From: Candidatus Gastranaerophilales bacterium
GTDB taxonomy: Bacteria; Cyanobacteriota; Vampirovibrionia; Gastranaerophilales; Gastranaerophilaceae
NCBI GenBank assembly: GCA_944322845.1
Contig: CALUQE010000003.1
Coordinates: 1 to 64,000 of the forward strand
Direction: 5' to 3'
Length of the DNA stretch: 64,000 nt
The translations under genes and the position numbers were made by a program. Below the pieces are notes generated by a model, which worked only from the letters and a program-made list of their open reading frames with translations, was not told the origin of the DNA and did no database searches. Shown here piece after piece: positions 25,765 through 34,865 of this stretch. Each line of letters starts with the position of its first letter. Positions within the stretch are counted from its first letter, which is position 1.

Positions 25765-26922
25765 CTATTCAACCTTAAACTTGACTTTCTGCCCTTCTTT
25801 TAATTCATCAGTCAGGTTTGTAATAAGTAATTCATTTCCTTTCAAGCCTTCAAGAATTTCTATTCTGTCGCCGTAATCCTTCCCCTGCTTCACTTTTATA
25901 AAATGAACCGTTGATTCCGGAGTAACTTCCGCAACATATCTGTCAGGAGTTGAGAAGGTTGTAAGGCTTGAGGGATTAACGGTAATCATTTTTTGCTTAC
26001 CCTTCAAATCCAAATTGGTTTTAACATACAGCCCGCTGTACAGCCCCGATTTCCCGTCGTTTGGAATTATAAGCGCAACTTCCATTGTCCTTGAGACATT
26101 ATCCAGCTTACCTGAGATTTGAGAAATCTGCCCTTTAATCTTTTGAGAAGGGTTTTCCGGAATATAGACATCAACGTCCTGCCCGTCTTTTATAAATCTT
26201 ACATAGCTTTGCGGAACAAAAATTGTTGCACGGAATTTGTCTGTCTGCTGAATTTCAAACAGACTTGTACTTGTTGCACTTCCGCCTGCCACAACGTTTG
26301 CACCGGCATCAATTCCGTATTTGCTAATAACACCGTCAAACGGTGCCACTACCTGTTTATAACCCTGCAGGGCAAGCAGTCTGTTGTAATCTTCTTTTGC
26401 TTTTTCTACATCTGCCTGCGCACTCTCATAATTCATTTCTGAAGTCTTAAAAGCATTGTATTTTGCCTCCAAATCCTGCGTAGAAATTGCCCCGTCTACA
26501 GCAGAATTATTATATCTGTCATACGTTCTTGACGCATAATCATACTGATATTTTGCCTCCATTAATTTCTTTTCTGCCGCAATCAGCGCAGATTTTGCGG
26601 CAGCAGCCTCGGCATCCAGATCCGGAGTATCAATTTCCGCAAGAAGCTGACCTTTTTTGACTTTTTCTCCAAGCTCTACATATCTGTCTTTGACCAGTCC
26701 GTTAATTCGTGAAAAAATTTCTGTCTGCAAAAACGGTTTGAGTTCGCCTGAAAGCTCAAGGTTATCAATTCCGTCAGAAATTTGTGCCTTTTCTACAATT
26801 GCAACATACTGAACATCTCTTGCGTTAAGAGACGTTATAATAAAACGTGCTATTTTCGGAATAATTCCTATTACAAAAAATATTGCGACAACAATCAGTA
26901 TTATTTTTTTATTTGTTTTCAT
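25765..26922 (-). CDS. RND efflux periplasmic adaptor (membrane fusion protein)
   Basis: The 385-residue protein has an N-terminal membrane anchor (KKIILIVVAIFFVIGIIPKI), a biotinyl-lipoyl-like hairpin (GRVKDRYVELGEKVKKGQLL-type phrase seen as VKDRYVELGEKVKKGQLLAE), a long coiled-coil hairpin (about 95-170), and beta-barrel and membrane-proximal domains. It links an inner membrane RND pump to a TolC-like channel. ATG 26922 has AAAGG upstream; a TTG ten codons earlier does not. It is last in the operon, about 215 nt after the permease gene. Confidence 0.92.
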   Translation of the reverse strand: MKTNKKIILIVVAIFFVIGIIPKIARFIITSLNARDVQYVAIVEKAQISDGIDNLELSGELKPFLQTEIFSRINGLVKDRYVELGEKVKKGQLLAEIDTPDLDAEAAAAKSALIAAEKKLMEAKYQYDYASRTYDRYNNSAVDGAISTQDLEAKYNAFKTSEMNYESAQADVEKAKEDYNRLLALQGYKQVVAPFDGVISKYGIDAGANVVAGGSATSTSLFEIQQTDKFRATIFVPQSYVRFIKDGQDVDVYIPENPSQKIKGQISQISGKLDNVSRTMEVALIIPNDGKSGLYSGLYVKTNLDLKGKQKMITVNPSSLTTFSTPDRYVAEVTPESTVHFIKVKQGKDYGDRIEILEGLKGNELLITNLTDELKEGQKVKFKVE

Positions 26923-26998
26923 ACTTTTACCTTTTTGTTTATTATCCGACAAATATTCCCGTTAGTCACTTTTTTTATTTTATCTTTCTTCTGCATTA

Positions 26999-27065
26999 AA
27001 GATTTGTATTTCCGGAACGATAGCGGGAGGCTGTGCCGGGAGCGTGTGGAGAAAATATAAATCTT
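26999..27065. repeat. Palindromic element with conserved core, copy between permease and adaptor genes
   Basis: The arms AAGATTTGTATTT and AAATATAAATCTT are inverted repeats (one mismatch) around the core ACGATAGCGGGAGGCTGTGC then CGGGAGCGTGTGG. The core is identical in inverted orientation at 30345-30376 and similar to the core of the 157-bp repeat at 13373. The arms differ from those copies but stay self-complementary. Confidence 0.85.
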
Positions 27066-27137
27066 GTATGCTTAATTTATATTCTTTCCCATCAAAACCC
27101 TTCCCTCATAAGAGAAGAAAAGCGCCATACCTATTAT

Positions 27138-30100
27138 TTAAATTTCAAATTTCTTATTTTTATTCATAATTGCAAACAGCATCGGCACGATAACAAGTGT
27201 TGCATAAGTTGCAAACAACAATCCGCCGATTACCGTACGTCCTATCGGAACATTCTGTTCACCGCCTTCGCCGATTCCGAGCGCCATCGGAAGCATACCG
27301 AGAATCATAGCAGACGCTGTCATTATAACAGGTCTTATTCTTGTATAACCGGCCTGAATTGCAGCACGAACCGAAGAATAGCCGGCTTTCATTTTATCCG
27401 TCGCAAAGGATACAACAAGAATAGAGTTTGCACAAGATACACCTACCGCCATAATTGAGCCCATTAAAGCCTGAACAGAGAATGTTGTATCAGATACAAA
27501 CAACATCCAAATAATTCCGGAAAGCGCAAGCGGAACTGGTGTAATTATGATAAACGGATTTCTCCAGGATTGGAAGTTTACAACGATGAGCAGATATACA
27601 AGAATCAGCGCAAGCATTAACCCCGAAAGCAGTGAAGTAAATACATAATTCATGGATTTTGCCTGACCGTGAATATTAATGAATGTACCTCTCGGCGCTT
27701 CTTTTTGATATTTCTTCACAACTTTATTAACATCTCCTGCCACACCCGCAAGATCTCTGTCCTGAATATTCATCAAAATATCAAATACCGGCATAATATC
27801 ATAATGATTTACAACACTTGAAGTTACTCCTGATTTAACGGAAGCAATATTTGCGAGTCTCACAGGAGTTTTGTTACTGTATGCGACAGGTATATCTGTA
27901 ACATTCTTAACCGTATCGACATTATACTGCGGAACCTGAAGAGCAAGTGTATAATTGACGCCGTTTTCCGGATCAACCCAGTAATTCGGTGCGACCTGAC
28001 CGCTTGAAGTCAGAGCCGTCAGAACGTTTCTTGAAACTGCTTCCTGAGAAAGATTCATCATAGAAGCCCTGATTTTATCAACATTTATCTGAATTTCAGG
28101 AGCATCCGTAATTTGGTGTATATGAGCGTCTGCAACACCTCTTATTCTCCTGATATCTTCAAGCATTCTGACTGCGAGTTTATAATTTTCTTCAATATTT
28201 TTCCCCTGAATCTGAACATCAATAGGAGAAGCGAGTCCGAAGTTAAGAATTTTACCAACCATATCCGCATTCTGGAAGAAAAATACACTGTCAGGAAATT
28301 CTTCATTCAGTCTTTTTCTGAGTTTTTTTACATACTTTTTAGTAGGTTTATGGTTTTTCTTAAGAGCAATTAAGATTTCACCATCGCCCACACCGATTTG
28401 CGAACTGTCCATAAACGCAAGGTTCAGAGAACTTGCAGGAAGTCCGATATTATCAAGTATAGTTTCCAGTTCCTTTTCAGGAATAACTTTCCTTATTGTA
28501 TCTTCTATCCGTTTAAACTCTCTTGCAGTTTCTTCAATTCTTGTTCCGTGAGGCGCGTAAACGTGAAGTCTTATCTGGCCCGCATCAACTTCCGGAAAGA
28601 AATTCTGCCCGATAAGAGGTGAGATTAAAAGCGCAGACAATATTATTAAACCGTAAACAATTCCTATAACTTTCGGCCTGTCAAGAACAGATTTTACCAG
28701 ATATTTTTTGTAAGCTTTTCTGAGTCTTGCAAAATTAGTATTAACAAAATCATTGACCTTAAACAAAATCGAATTTGTATCAAGAACCTCTTTTTTTCTC
28801 AGCAATTTATCAACAAGAACCGGCACAAGCGTATTAGACAGAAGATAAGAGCCCAGCATTGAAAAAATAACGGACATTGCAAGCGGAATAAAGAGGTATT
28901 TTGTCGCACCCTCCATCAAAAATATCGGAGCAAAAACCATACAGATTGAAAGAGTAGAAACAAGGGTAGGAACTGCAACTTCGGAGGTTGATTTATAGAT
29001 AATTTCTTCAATCAAAGCACCTTTCATAACCTCTTTATTTCTCAAAATATTTTCAATAACAACGGTAGCATTATCAACAAGCATACCGATTGCGAGCCCC
29101 AGCCCGCTCAAAGACATCATATTTATTGTCTGTCCGAAAAGCGAAGAAAGAATTACCGCAAACAGAACCGAAAGCGGAATTGAAATTGCAATAATCAAAG
29201 TAGAGCGGACACTTCCCAGAAACACAAGCACCATTAATGCAGTCAGAAGTGCCGCAAGCGCTCCCGAAGATATAACGTCCCTTATTGATTCCTTAACAAA
29301 TACCGACTGATCAAAAAGAATCTGCATATTAACACTATCAGGAATAATTTTTGAAATCACAGGCAGCAGCTTTTTTGTTCCCTCTACAACTTTGAGAGAA
29401 GAAACTTTTCCGGATTTATAAACCGTCATCAGAGAGCCCGGAATCCCGTCTTTTCTTACGATATTGGTCTGAATTGCATTCCCGTCATGGATATGTCCTA
29501 TATCGGACAAATACACAACCTGATTGGTCTTTGGAGAAGTTATCGGGAAATTATTCATCTCATCTACGGTTGAAGTTGCATTGTTCATTGATATTAAATA
29601 ATCAATGCCGCCGATTTTAGTGTTACCGGAAGGAATAATAACATTTTGACTTGCAACAGCTCTCGTAACGTCAGCAGGCGTAAGCCCTCTTGCTTCCATT
29701 TTCTGCATATCAAGATCAACAATAATCTGACGGACTTTACCGCCCATAGGAAGTGGAACCTGCGCCCCTTCTACTTTAGTTAACTGTACTTTTATATTAT
29801 TCTGCGCAAGGTCTGTTACTTTCTGAATCGGAAGTTTTAGGGAGGAAATTACAACCTGCAAAACAGGTACGGTTGTCGGAGTGTATTTCAGGATATTCGG
29901 CGGCATTATACCCGCAGGCATTGTCCTCATACAAACCTGAGATGTCGCACTAACCTGTGTAATCCCTGTATTTATATCCGCCCCCGGATGGAGAAAAACT
30001 CTTATAACTCCGACCCCAAGCAGGGATTGGGATTCAATATGTTCAATATCATTGACGCTTGAAGCATAAGCACGCTCTGCAATTGTTACAATTCTTCTTT

Positions 30101-30281
30101 CAATATCCTTGGCCGGCATACCGGTATAAGTCCATACTGCAGTAACTACAGGTGTATTAATTTCCGGAAAAATATCAATCGGAGTTTTAAAAATAGCAAC
30201 TAAACCCATAATCAGAATGAACAGTGCCATTACAATTACGGTGTAATAATATTTTAAAACCATTTTTATGAAGTTTTTCAC
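27138..30281 (-). CDS. RND efflux permease (AcrB/HAE1-like)
   Basis: The 1047-residue protein has the RND plan: helix 1, a large periplasmic loop, helices 2-6, helix 7, a second loop and helices 8-12. FKTPIDIFPEINTPVV and GMPAKDIERRIV are typical N-terminal phrases. In helix 4 the proton-relay motif reads GMLVDNATVVIEN, keeping one of the two Asp of AcrB; in helix 10 SCANSILVV replaces the AcrB Lys, as in many non-proteobacterial RND pumps. It exports drugs, bile salts or similar compounds. It is the middle gene of tolC-permease-adaptor. Confidence 0.94.
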   Translation of the reverse strand: MKNFIKMVLKYYYTVIVMALFILIMGLVAIFKTPIDIFPEINTPVVTAVWTYTGMPAKDIERRIVTIAERAYASSVNDIEHIESQSLLGVGVIRVFLHPGADINTGITQVSATSQVCMRTMPAGIMPPNILKYTPTTVPVLQVVISSLKLPIQKVTDLAQNNIKVQLTKVEGAQVPLPMGGKVRQIIVDLDMQKMEARGLTPADVTRAVASQNVIIPSGNTKIGGIDYLISMNNATSTVDEMNNFPITSPKTNQVVYLSDIGHIHDGNAIQTNIVRKDGIPGSLMTVYKSGKVSSLKVVEGTKKLLPVISKIIPDSVNMQILFDQSVFVKESIRDVISSGALAALLTALMVLVFLGSVRSTLIIAISIPLSVLFAVILSSLFGQTINMMSLSGLGLAIGMLVDNATVVIENILRNKEVMKGALIEEIIYKSTSEVAVPTLVSTLSICMVFAPIFLMEGATKYLFIPLAMSVIFSMLGSYLLSNTLVPVLVDKLLRKKEVLDTNSILFKVNDFVNTNFARLRKAYKKYLVKSVLDRPKVIGIVYGLIILSALLISPLIGQNFFPEVDAGQIRLHVYAPHGTRIEETAREFKRIEDTIRKVIPEKELETILDNIGLPASSLNLAFMDSSQIGVGDGEILIALKKNHKPTKKYVKKLRKRLNEEFPDSVFFFQNADMVGKILNFGLASPIDVQIQGKNIEENYKLAVRMLEDIRRIRGVADAHIHQITDAPEIQINVDKIRASMMNLSQEAVSRNVLTALTSSGQVAPNYWVDPENGVNYTLALQVPQYNVDTVKNVTDIPVAYSNKTPVRLANIASVKSGVTSSVVNHYDIMPVFDILMNIQDRDLAGVAGDVNKVVKKYQKEAPRGTFINIHGQAKSMNYVFTSLLSGLMLALILVYLLIVVNFQSWRNPFIIITPVPLALSGIIWMLFVSDTTFSVQALMGSIMAVGVSCANSILVVSFATDKMKAGYSSVRAAIQAGYTRIRPVIMTASAMILGMLPMALGIGEGGEQNVPIGRTVIGGLLFATYATLVIVPMLFAIMNKNKKFEI

Positions 30282-30321
30282 GTTTTTGATATTCTCCTTT
30301 TTCCCGATGGTTAGTAATTGT

Positions 30322-30400
30322 ACTTTTAAGAATTATATTTCTTCCACACGCTCCCGGCACAGCCTCCCGCTATCGTTTCAGAAATACAATTCTTAAAAGT
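30322..30400. repeat. Palindromic element with conserved core, inverted copy upstream of the permease
   Basis: ACTTTTAAGAATTATATTT (30322-30340) and AAATACAATTCTTAAAAGT (30382-30400) are 19-base inverted repeats with one mismatch. They enclose the same core as the element at 26999, on the opposite strand. In the operon mRNA the two copies would be complementary over more than 30 bases and would flank the permease cistron. Confidence 0.85.
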
Positions 30401-30463
30401 GTTTTTTCTATTTACATATTTATTATTCATTTACCGCAGTTTATCCATTGATATTTTTACCCT

Positions 30464-30607
30464 GATACATTTACCCCCCTTTGTCACTCCGTGACACTTC
30501 CCCCGCAAGGGGGGGCAGATGACCGCCGCGCTTTCCCGCACAATTACACCCGATTTGTAATAACTCTATTCACTACTCACTATTCACTATTCACCAACCA
30601 AATACAT
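30464..30607. repeat. Composite of short palindromes and microrepeats between tolC-like gene and permease
   Basis: This gap holds GATACATTTACCCCCC (30464-30479), the palindromes GTCACTCCGTGAC and CCCCCGCAAGGGGG, and a short direct repeat of CACTATT-like units near 30573-30597. No frame with a ribosome site is present. GTCACTCCGTGAC-type sequences are widespread intergenic motifs. The AATACATTTACCC motif recurs at the tolC-like stop codon. Confidence 0.65.
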
Positions 30608-31981
30608 TTACCCGCCGCCTAACGATTTATATATGTTAACTGTATCTACAAGGGCGCTTATTTTTGCCTCATACATAGAATTTTCGTTTATCAAATACTG
30701 TCTGCGTGCAGCAAGTTCATCAATACGATTACCCGTTCCGCTTGAATATCGTATATTTGCAACATTATAAAAATGCTTTGATTTATTTATAGCACCTTTA
30801 AATTCCGTATAAGAATTATAATCCGCCCTGTAGCTTGAAATAGCGTTTTCCGCTTCACAAAATGCGTTTAAGAGGACATTATTATATTGATGAAGTTTTT
30901 CTACCGCAAGAGCTTTGTTATATTTAAGAAAAGCCCATTTATAACCGCCGGAGTATAAATCTAGCATTAATCCCGCGCCTAACTGATAAACTGTACTGTT
31001 CCAGTTAAAAATCCGCTCCAGCCTCAAGCTTTCAAAACCGACGACTTCATTGAGATTTATAGAAGGTAAAAACGCCTTTCTTGCAGCTTTTACATCAAAC
31101 GAAACCTTTTTAATTCCGTATTCTGCCTGCAAAACATCCGGCCTTTTAAAAATTAAGTCGGAAGAAATTACATCATCAACTCCTATAGGAAATTTCAGGG
31201 TTTCAACATTACTCCTTGCAATTTCTCCGCCGCCTTCCGGTGAAATTCCCCGCAAAACCGCAAATTGGTGCAGCATAATTTCACGCTGGCGCAAAAGCTT
31301 ATTCAATTGGTTTTTCTGAGTTACAAGCTCGTATTCGGTTGTATATAAATTATCATAAGGAATTATTCCGCCGTCGTACAACCGGCGTTTAAGTTTTATT
31401 GTCTCATCAAGATTTTCAACTATTTCTTCGTAATTTTTTATCAATCTGTCTTCTAAAACTATATTGAAATAAGAAGCCATAATCTCAGATGAGACAGAAA
31501 GTTTTGCAATATCAAGATCAGCTCTGCTGATTTTAACTCCCATTTTTGATGCCTGATACCTGTCTGCAAGCTTTCCGAAAATATCAAGTTCCCAGTTTAA
31601 AAGCAGCGGGAAATACAGAAGTGTTCCGCTTCCGTAATTTCCTGACCAGCGGGAAATTGTCCTATAAGGATAAACGCTCGGGTTAATACTCAACTGAGGA
31701 AGCCTTTGCGCATTAACTGTTCCGAGGATTGCCTCACTCTCCTTAATCCTGTCCTCTGCAATTTTTACGGTCAAATTGTTTTCAAGAGCTTCTTCCACAT
31801 AACCTGTTAAAATCTCATCATTATAAGAAAGCCAATAAGGAGAAAGTTCGAATTTTTCCTCCTGTTGTTTTTTATTTTTTTCAGCCTTTACCGCCATAGG
31901 CGCAGGCTGATTTTCCGCCGCAAGAGCAGGAAAATACACGGTTAAAACCGTCAATATTACGACTGCAACAAACTTCTTCAC
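30608..31981 (-). CDS. TolC/NodT-like outer membrane efflux protein
   Basis: The 457-residue protein starts with a signal peptide (cleavage near ALAAENQ; no lipobox). It has the duplicated coiled-coil/beta pattern of outer membrane factors: VEEALENNLTVKIAEDRIKE, FPLLLNWELDIFGKLADRYQ, RPDVLQAEYGIKKVSFDVKA, and a repeated region ending RIDELAARRQYLINEN. It forms the outer membrane channel for the adjacent RND pump. It is the first gene of the operon and shows that this organism has an outer membrane. Confidence 0.92.
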   Translation of the reverse strand: MKKFVAVVILTVLTVYFPALAAENQPAPMAVKAEKNKKQQEEKFELSPYWLSYNDEILTGYVEEALENNLTVKIAEDRIKESEAILGTVNAQRLPQLSINPSVYPYRTISRWSGNYGSGTLLYFPLLLNWELDIFGKLADRYQASKMGVKISRADLDIAKLSVSSEIMASYFNIVLEDRLIKNYEEIVENLDETIKLKRRLYDGGIIPYDNLYTTEYELVTQKNQLNKLLRQREIMLHQFAVLRGISPEGGGEIARSNVETLKFPIGVDDVISSDLIFKRPDVLQAEYGIKKVSFDVKAARKAFLPSINLNEVVGFESLRLERIFNWNSTVYQLGAGLMLDLYSGGYKWAFLKYNKALAVEKLHQYNNVLLNAFCEAENAISSYRADYNSYTEFKGAINKSKHFYNVANIRYSSGTGNRIDELAARRQYLINENSMYEAKISALVDTVNIYKSLGGG

Positions 31982-32055
31982 TTAAAACTTCCCTTACTTT
32001 TTGTAAGTATAAAACAAAAATATTTTTGTTTGAAGTTTTTATTAAAGAAAATAAA

Positions 32056-33120
32056 TTACTTTGATTTCAGGTATTCTTCAATAAACCCGTCCAGATCACC
32101 ATCCATAACGGCATCTACATTTCCGACTTCATAGCCGGTTCTGTGGTCTTTAACCATTTTGTACGGATGGAAAACATAAGAGCGGATTTGAGAGCCGAAA
32201 TTTATATCAAAATTCTCACCTTTTAATTCCGCAAGTTTTTTTTCGTGTTCTCTCTGTCTTAATTCCAGTAATTTTGAAGCGAGCATCTGCATTGCATTCT
32301 CTTTGTTTTGAAGCTGCGAACGCTCCTGCTGGCATTTTATAACAATACCCGTCGGTTTATGCAAAATCCTAACAGCTGTTTCGACTTTATTTACGTTCTG
32401 ACCGCCGGCACCGCCGGAGCGCATTGTATCGACTTCAATATCCTCAGGGGGAATTACGATTGTTTTTTCGTAATCGGGAATAATCGGAGAAACTTCGCAG
32501 GAGGCAAAGCTTGTCTGGCGTTTTCCGTTAGCATTGAAAGGAGAAATTCTGACAAGTCTGTGAACGCCTTTTTCAGCTTTAGCGTACCCGTAAGCGTATT
32601 TTCCCGTAATTTTTATTGTCGCAGACTTGATTCCCGCTTCTTCACCGTCTGACTTATCAATAAGTTCAACCTTCCAGCCTCTGGATTCCGCCCAGCGTGT
32701 ATACATTCTTAAAAGCATACTTGCCCAGTCCTGCGCGTCAGTTCCGCCCGCACCTGCATTAATCGTCAAAAAGGCATCAGCTTCATCATATTCACCTGAA
32801 AGCATTTTTTGAACATCATATTTATCCAGCTCTTTTTTAAGCTGTTCTAATTGAATGTCACTTTCCCTGATAAGCTCCTCATCACCGATTTCCTGGGCAG
32901 CAAGAGCATCTTCAAGAACAGAATCCCATCTTGAAAACATCTCCAGAGTTTCTTTTATCTCGCGGGATTTTTGCCCGAGCTCCGATGCAAGATTTTGATT
33001 TGACCAAACCTCAGGACTCTGAAGCTTTGATTCCAGTTCTGCAAGCTCTTTTTTCAAGCCTTCAAAATCTACATTCTGCTTATCTTTATTTACTATCTGT
33101 TCGAATTCTTCGATATTCAT
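32056..33120 (-). CDS. prfB: Peptide chain release factor 2
   Basis: RF2 ends translation at UGA and UAA. The 354-residue protein carries the GGQ loop ([18 protein letters not shown]) that triggers peptide release and the SPF stop-recognition tripeptide ([16 protein letters not shown]). The usual programmed +1 frameshift (CTT TGA near codon 25) is absent: the N-terminal region reads in one frame, [20 protein letters not shown]. Autoregulation by frameshifting is therefore missing. The ATG overlaps the tmk stop (ATGA). Confidence 0.96.
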   Translation of the reverse strand: MNIEEFEQIVNKDKQNVDFEGLKKELAELESKLQSPEVWSNQNLASELGQKSREIKETLEMFSRWDSVLEDALAAQEIGDEELIRESDIQLEQLKKELDKYDVQKMLSGEYDEADAFLTINAGAGGTDAQDWASMLLRMYTRWAESRGWKVELIDKSDGEEAGIKSATIKITGKYAYGYAKAEKGVHRLVRISPFNANGKRQTSFASCEVSPIIPDYEKTIVIPPEDIEVDTMRSGGAGGQNVNKVETAVRILHKPTGIVIKCQQERSQLQNKENAMQMLASKLLELRQREHEKKLAELKGENFDINFGSQIRSYVFHPYKMVKDHRTGYEVGNVDAVMDGDLDGFIEEYLKSK

Positions 33121-33725
33121 AAACTTTCAACCAGTCCAACAACCTTTTTGTGAACATTTTCTATTGTATCAGAAGAATCTATAACTTTCACCCTCTCCGG
33201 TTCCTGTTTTGCAATCTCAAGATACCCGTTTCTTACGCGGTTAAAAAATTCGACTCCGGCAGATTCCATTCTGTCTTTGCTTCCGCCGACTCTTGAAAGC
33301 GAAGTTTCCACATCAACATCAAAAACTATTGTTAAATCCGGTCTCAAGCCGCCTGTCGCAAGTTTATTTAAATATTTAATTCTATCGATATCCAACTCTC
33401 TCCCGAACCCTTGATAAGCCAGAGTCGAATCGGTATATCTGTCACACAGAACAATTGTTCCCTCTGCTAGTGCAGGCTTAATCATACAATCTACGTGCTG
33501 CGCCCTGTCTGCCAAAAATAAAAAGGACTCGCAATTCGGAGAAACTTCACCGTCATAATTTAGGAGAAGTTCTCTGATTTTTGCCCCCAAAATTCCTGCC
33601 CCCGGCTCTCTAGTGAGCAGAGTTTTTTTGCCAGCTTTATTAAAATATTCATTCAAAAGGGTTATCTGCGTAGTCTTACCGCACCCGTCAGCCCCCTCAA
33701 AAGTTATAAACAAACCATCTTTCAT
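33117..33725 (-). CDS. tmk: Thymidylate kinase
   Basis: The 202-residue enzyme phosphorylates dTMP to dTDP. It has the P-loop [13 protein letters not shown], the DR(Y/H) substrate motif in [17 protein letters not shown], and the LID region [11 protein letters not shown]. It overlaps prfB by 4 nt and its start overlaps the stop of an upstream small frame by one base (TAATG), so the three are probably translated from one message. Confidence 0.95.
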   Translation of the reverse strand: MKDGLFITFEGADGCGKTTQITLLNEYFNKAGKKTLLTREPGAGILGAKIRELLLNYDGEVSPNCESFLFLADRAQHVDCMIKPALAEGTIVLCDRYTDSTLAYQGFGRELDIDRIKYLNKLATGGLRPDLTIVFDVDVETSLSRVGGSKDRMESAGVEFFNRVRNGYLEIAKQEPERVKVIDSSDTIENVHKKVVGLVESL

Positions 33726-33862
33726 TAAACTTTTACCAGATCCTTTTCTATTAACTTATAAAACTTTTCATCAATACTATTGTAATCAGCAAAATTAACA
33801 ACATACGAAAGATTAGAATTATCAAAAAGATATCTTATAAACCCCAGAGTATCATAAGGCAT
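33725..33862 (-). CDS. Small hypothetical protein (45 residues) coupled to tmk
   Basis: From ATG 33862 a 45-residue frame runs to a TAA that overlaps the tmk start (TAATG). The product reads MPYDTLGFIRYLFDNSNL, continuing with an acidic/basic helix ending EKDLVKV. There is no membrane segment and only a weak ribosome site. An alternative short frame starts at MESSLD a few bases upstream. The coupling to tmk and balanced composition favour a real gene. Function unknown; it could also be a remnant. Confidence 0.45.
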   Translation of the reverse strand: MPYDTLGFIRYLFDNSNLSYVVNFADYNSIDEKFYKLIEKDLVKV

Positions 33863-33924
33863 TTCTTAAAGCTTCTATATCCAAAGAACTTTCCATAGCC
33901 TTATTTTATCACAAATACGGGATA

Positions 33925-34863
33925 CTACAAGCCGATTTTCTGATCCAGCTTAAAGTGATCTATAAGTTTAATGATTGATAAAATCTCTTCAAACATCTGG
34001 AAAAACTGTTTTTCATCATTTACAGGTTTTTTAAGAGAGCCAATAGAAAATAAATCTTTTGGCGTATAAAGAGCTACAAACAAATTGCTTCCGTAAAAAG
34101 CGCATGATACTTTATCTGCTTCAAACGCAACTTTCATATTATTAAGTCTCTCCATAAACGAAGGTGTAATCAAATACCTTGCCTCAACCTCATCGTCTGT
34201 ATAAACATCAAATTTCTTTTCAAATATAACATCTTCTAATGGTGTATGTACGAGTTCTTCAGCAGGAGCCATTGGCAATAATGAATCAGGACAAATAACC
34301 GTATTTCCCTTAAAACTTTTATTCATATCAAATTTAACTACCACACCATCAAAAATCATACCTGATTTATTAGAATTAACTCCAGATTTTGATTCTACTA
34401 TGTCAAATTTTACATATTTATATTCACCATAAAAAACATCATCATAGTTACAAGAAGTATAAAGAGGAAGCAAATGTGAGCTTATAAAAACTTCATCACC
34501 ATCCGGGTATGAACCCCGAACCCATGTCAACTTGTCAAAACAAGCACAGAACTTTGGCATTATTTTATTTTTAATTTTATTTTCAAAACCTTTTTTAAGC
34601 CCAAACCAGACAAGCCATGCCAGAGTAAACATAAAAATAGAACCTTTTAAAATTTCAAACCTGTTATGACCTTCCGCATCCCATAAAATAATCATACAAA
34701 ATATAAGCAACCCTGCAATAGAAAATATAGAAACAAAAATAATTGCAATTACAAGTCTGAGTTTTCTCTCATTATCATATAGTTGAAGCAGCGGATAAAG
34801 TTCATTAAAAAATTTGTCCTGAAAAATTTTTCTCATTCCTTGATAGATTTCTTCTTCAATCAT
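33925..34863 (-). CDS. DUF3137 family membrane protein (second paralogue)
   Basis: The 312-residue protein has two N-terminal membrane helices (about residues 37-60 and 72-90) and a cytosolic DUF3137 domain. It is a tandem paralogue of the next gene, 2 nt away. The C-terminal third is almost identical between the two (EARYLITPSFMERLNNM, SCAFYG.NLFVAL, IIKLIDHFKLDQKIG), while the membrane region and mid-domain have diverged. DUF3137 genes often accompany LemA, as here. Function unknown. Confidence 0.85.
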   Translation of the reverse strand: MIEEEIYQGMRKIFQDKFFNELYPLLQLYDNERKLRLVIAIIFVSIFSIAGLLIFCMIILWDAEGHNRFEILKGSIFMFTLAWLVWFGLKKGFENKIKNKIMPKFCACFDKLTWVRGSYPDGDEVFISSHLLPLYTSCNYDDVFYGEYKYVKFDIVESKSGVNSNKSGMIFDGVVVKFDMNKSFKGNTVICPDSLLPMAPAEELVHTPLEDVIFEKKFDVYTDDEVEARYLITPSFMERLNNMKVAFEADKVSCAFYGSNLFVALYTPKDLFSIGSLKKPVNDEKQFFQMFEEILSIIKLIDHFKLDQKIGL

Positions 34864-34865
34864 AA

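Noticed and set aside
32997..33120. Programmed frameshift site in prfB
   Set aside because: The N-terminal coding region is open in one frame and has no CTTTGA-type sequence.
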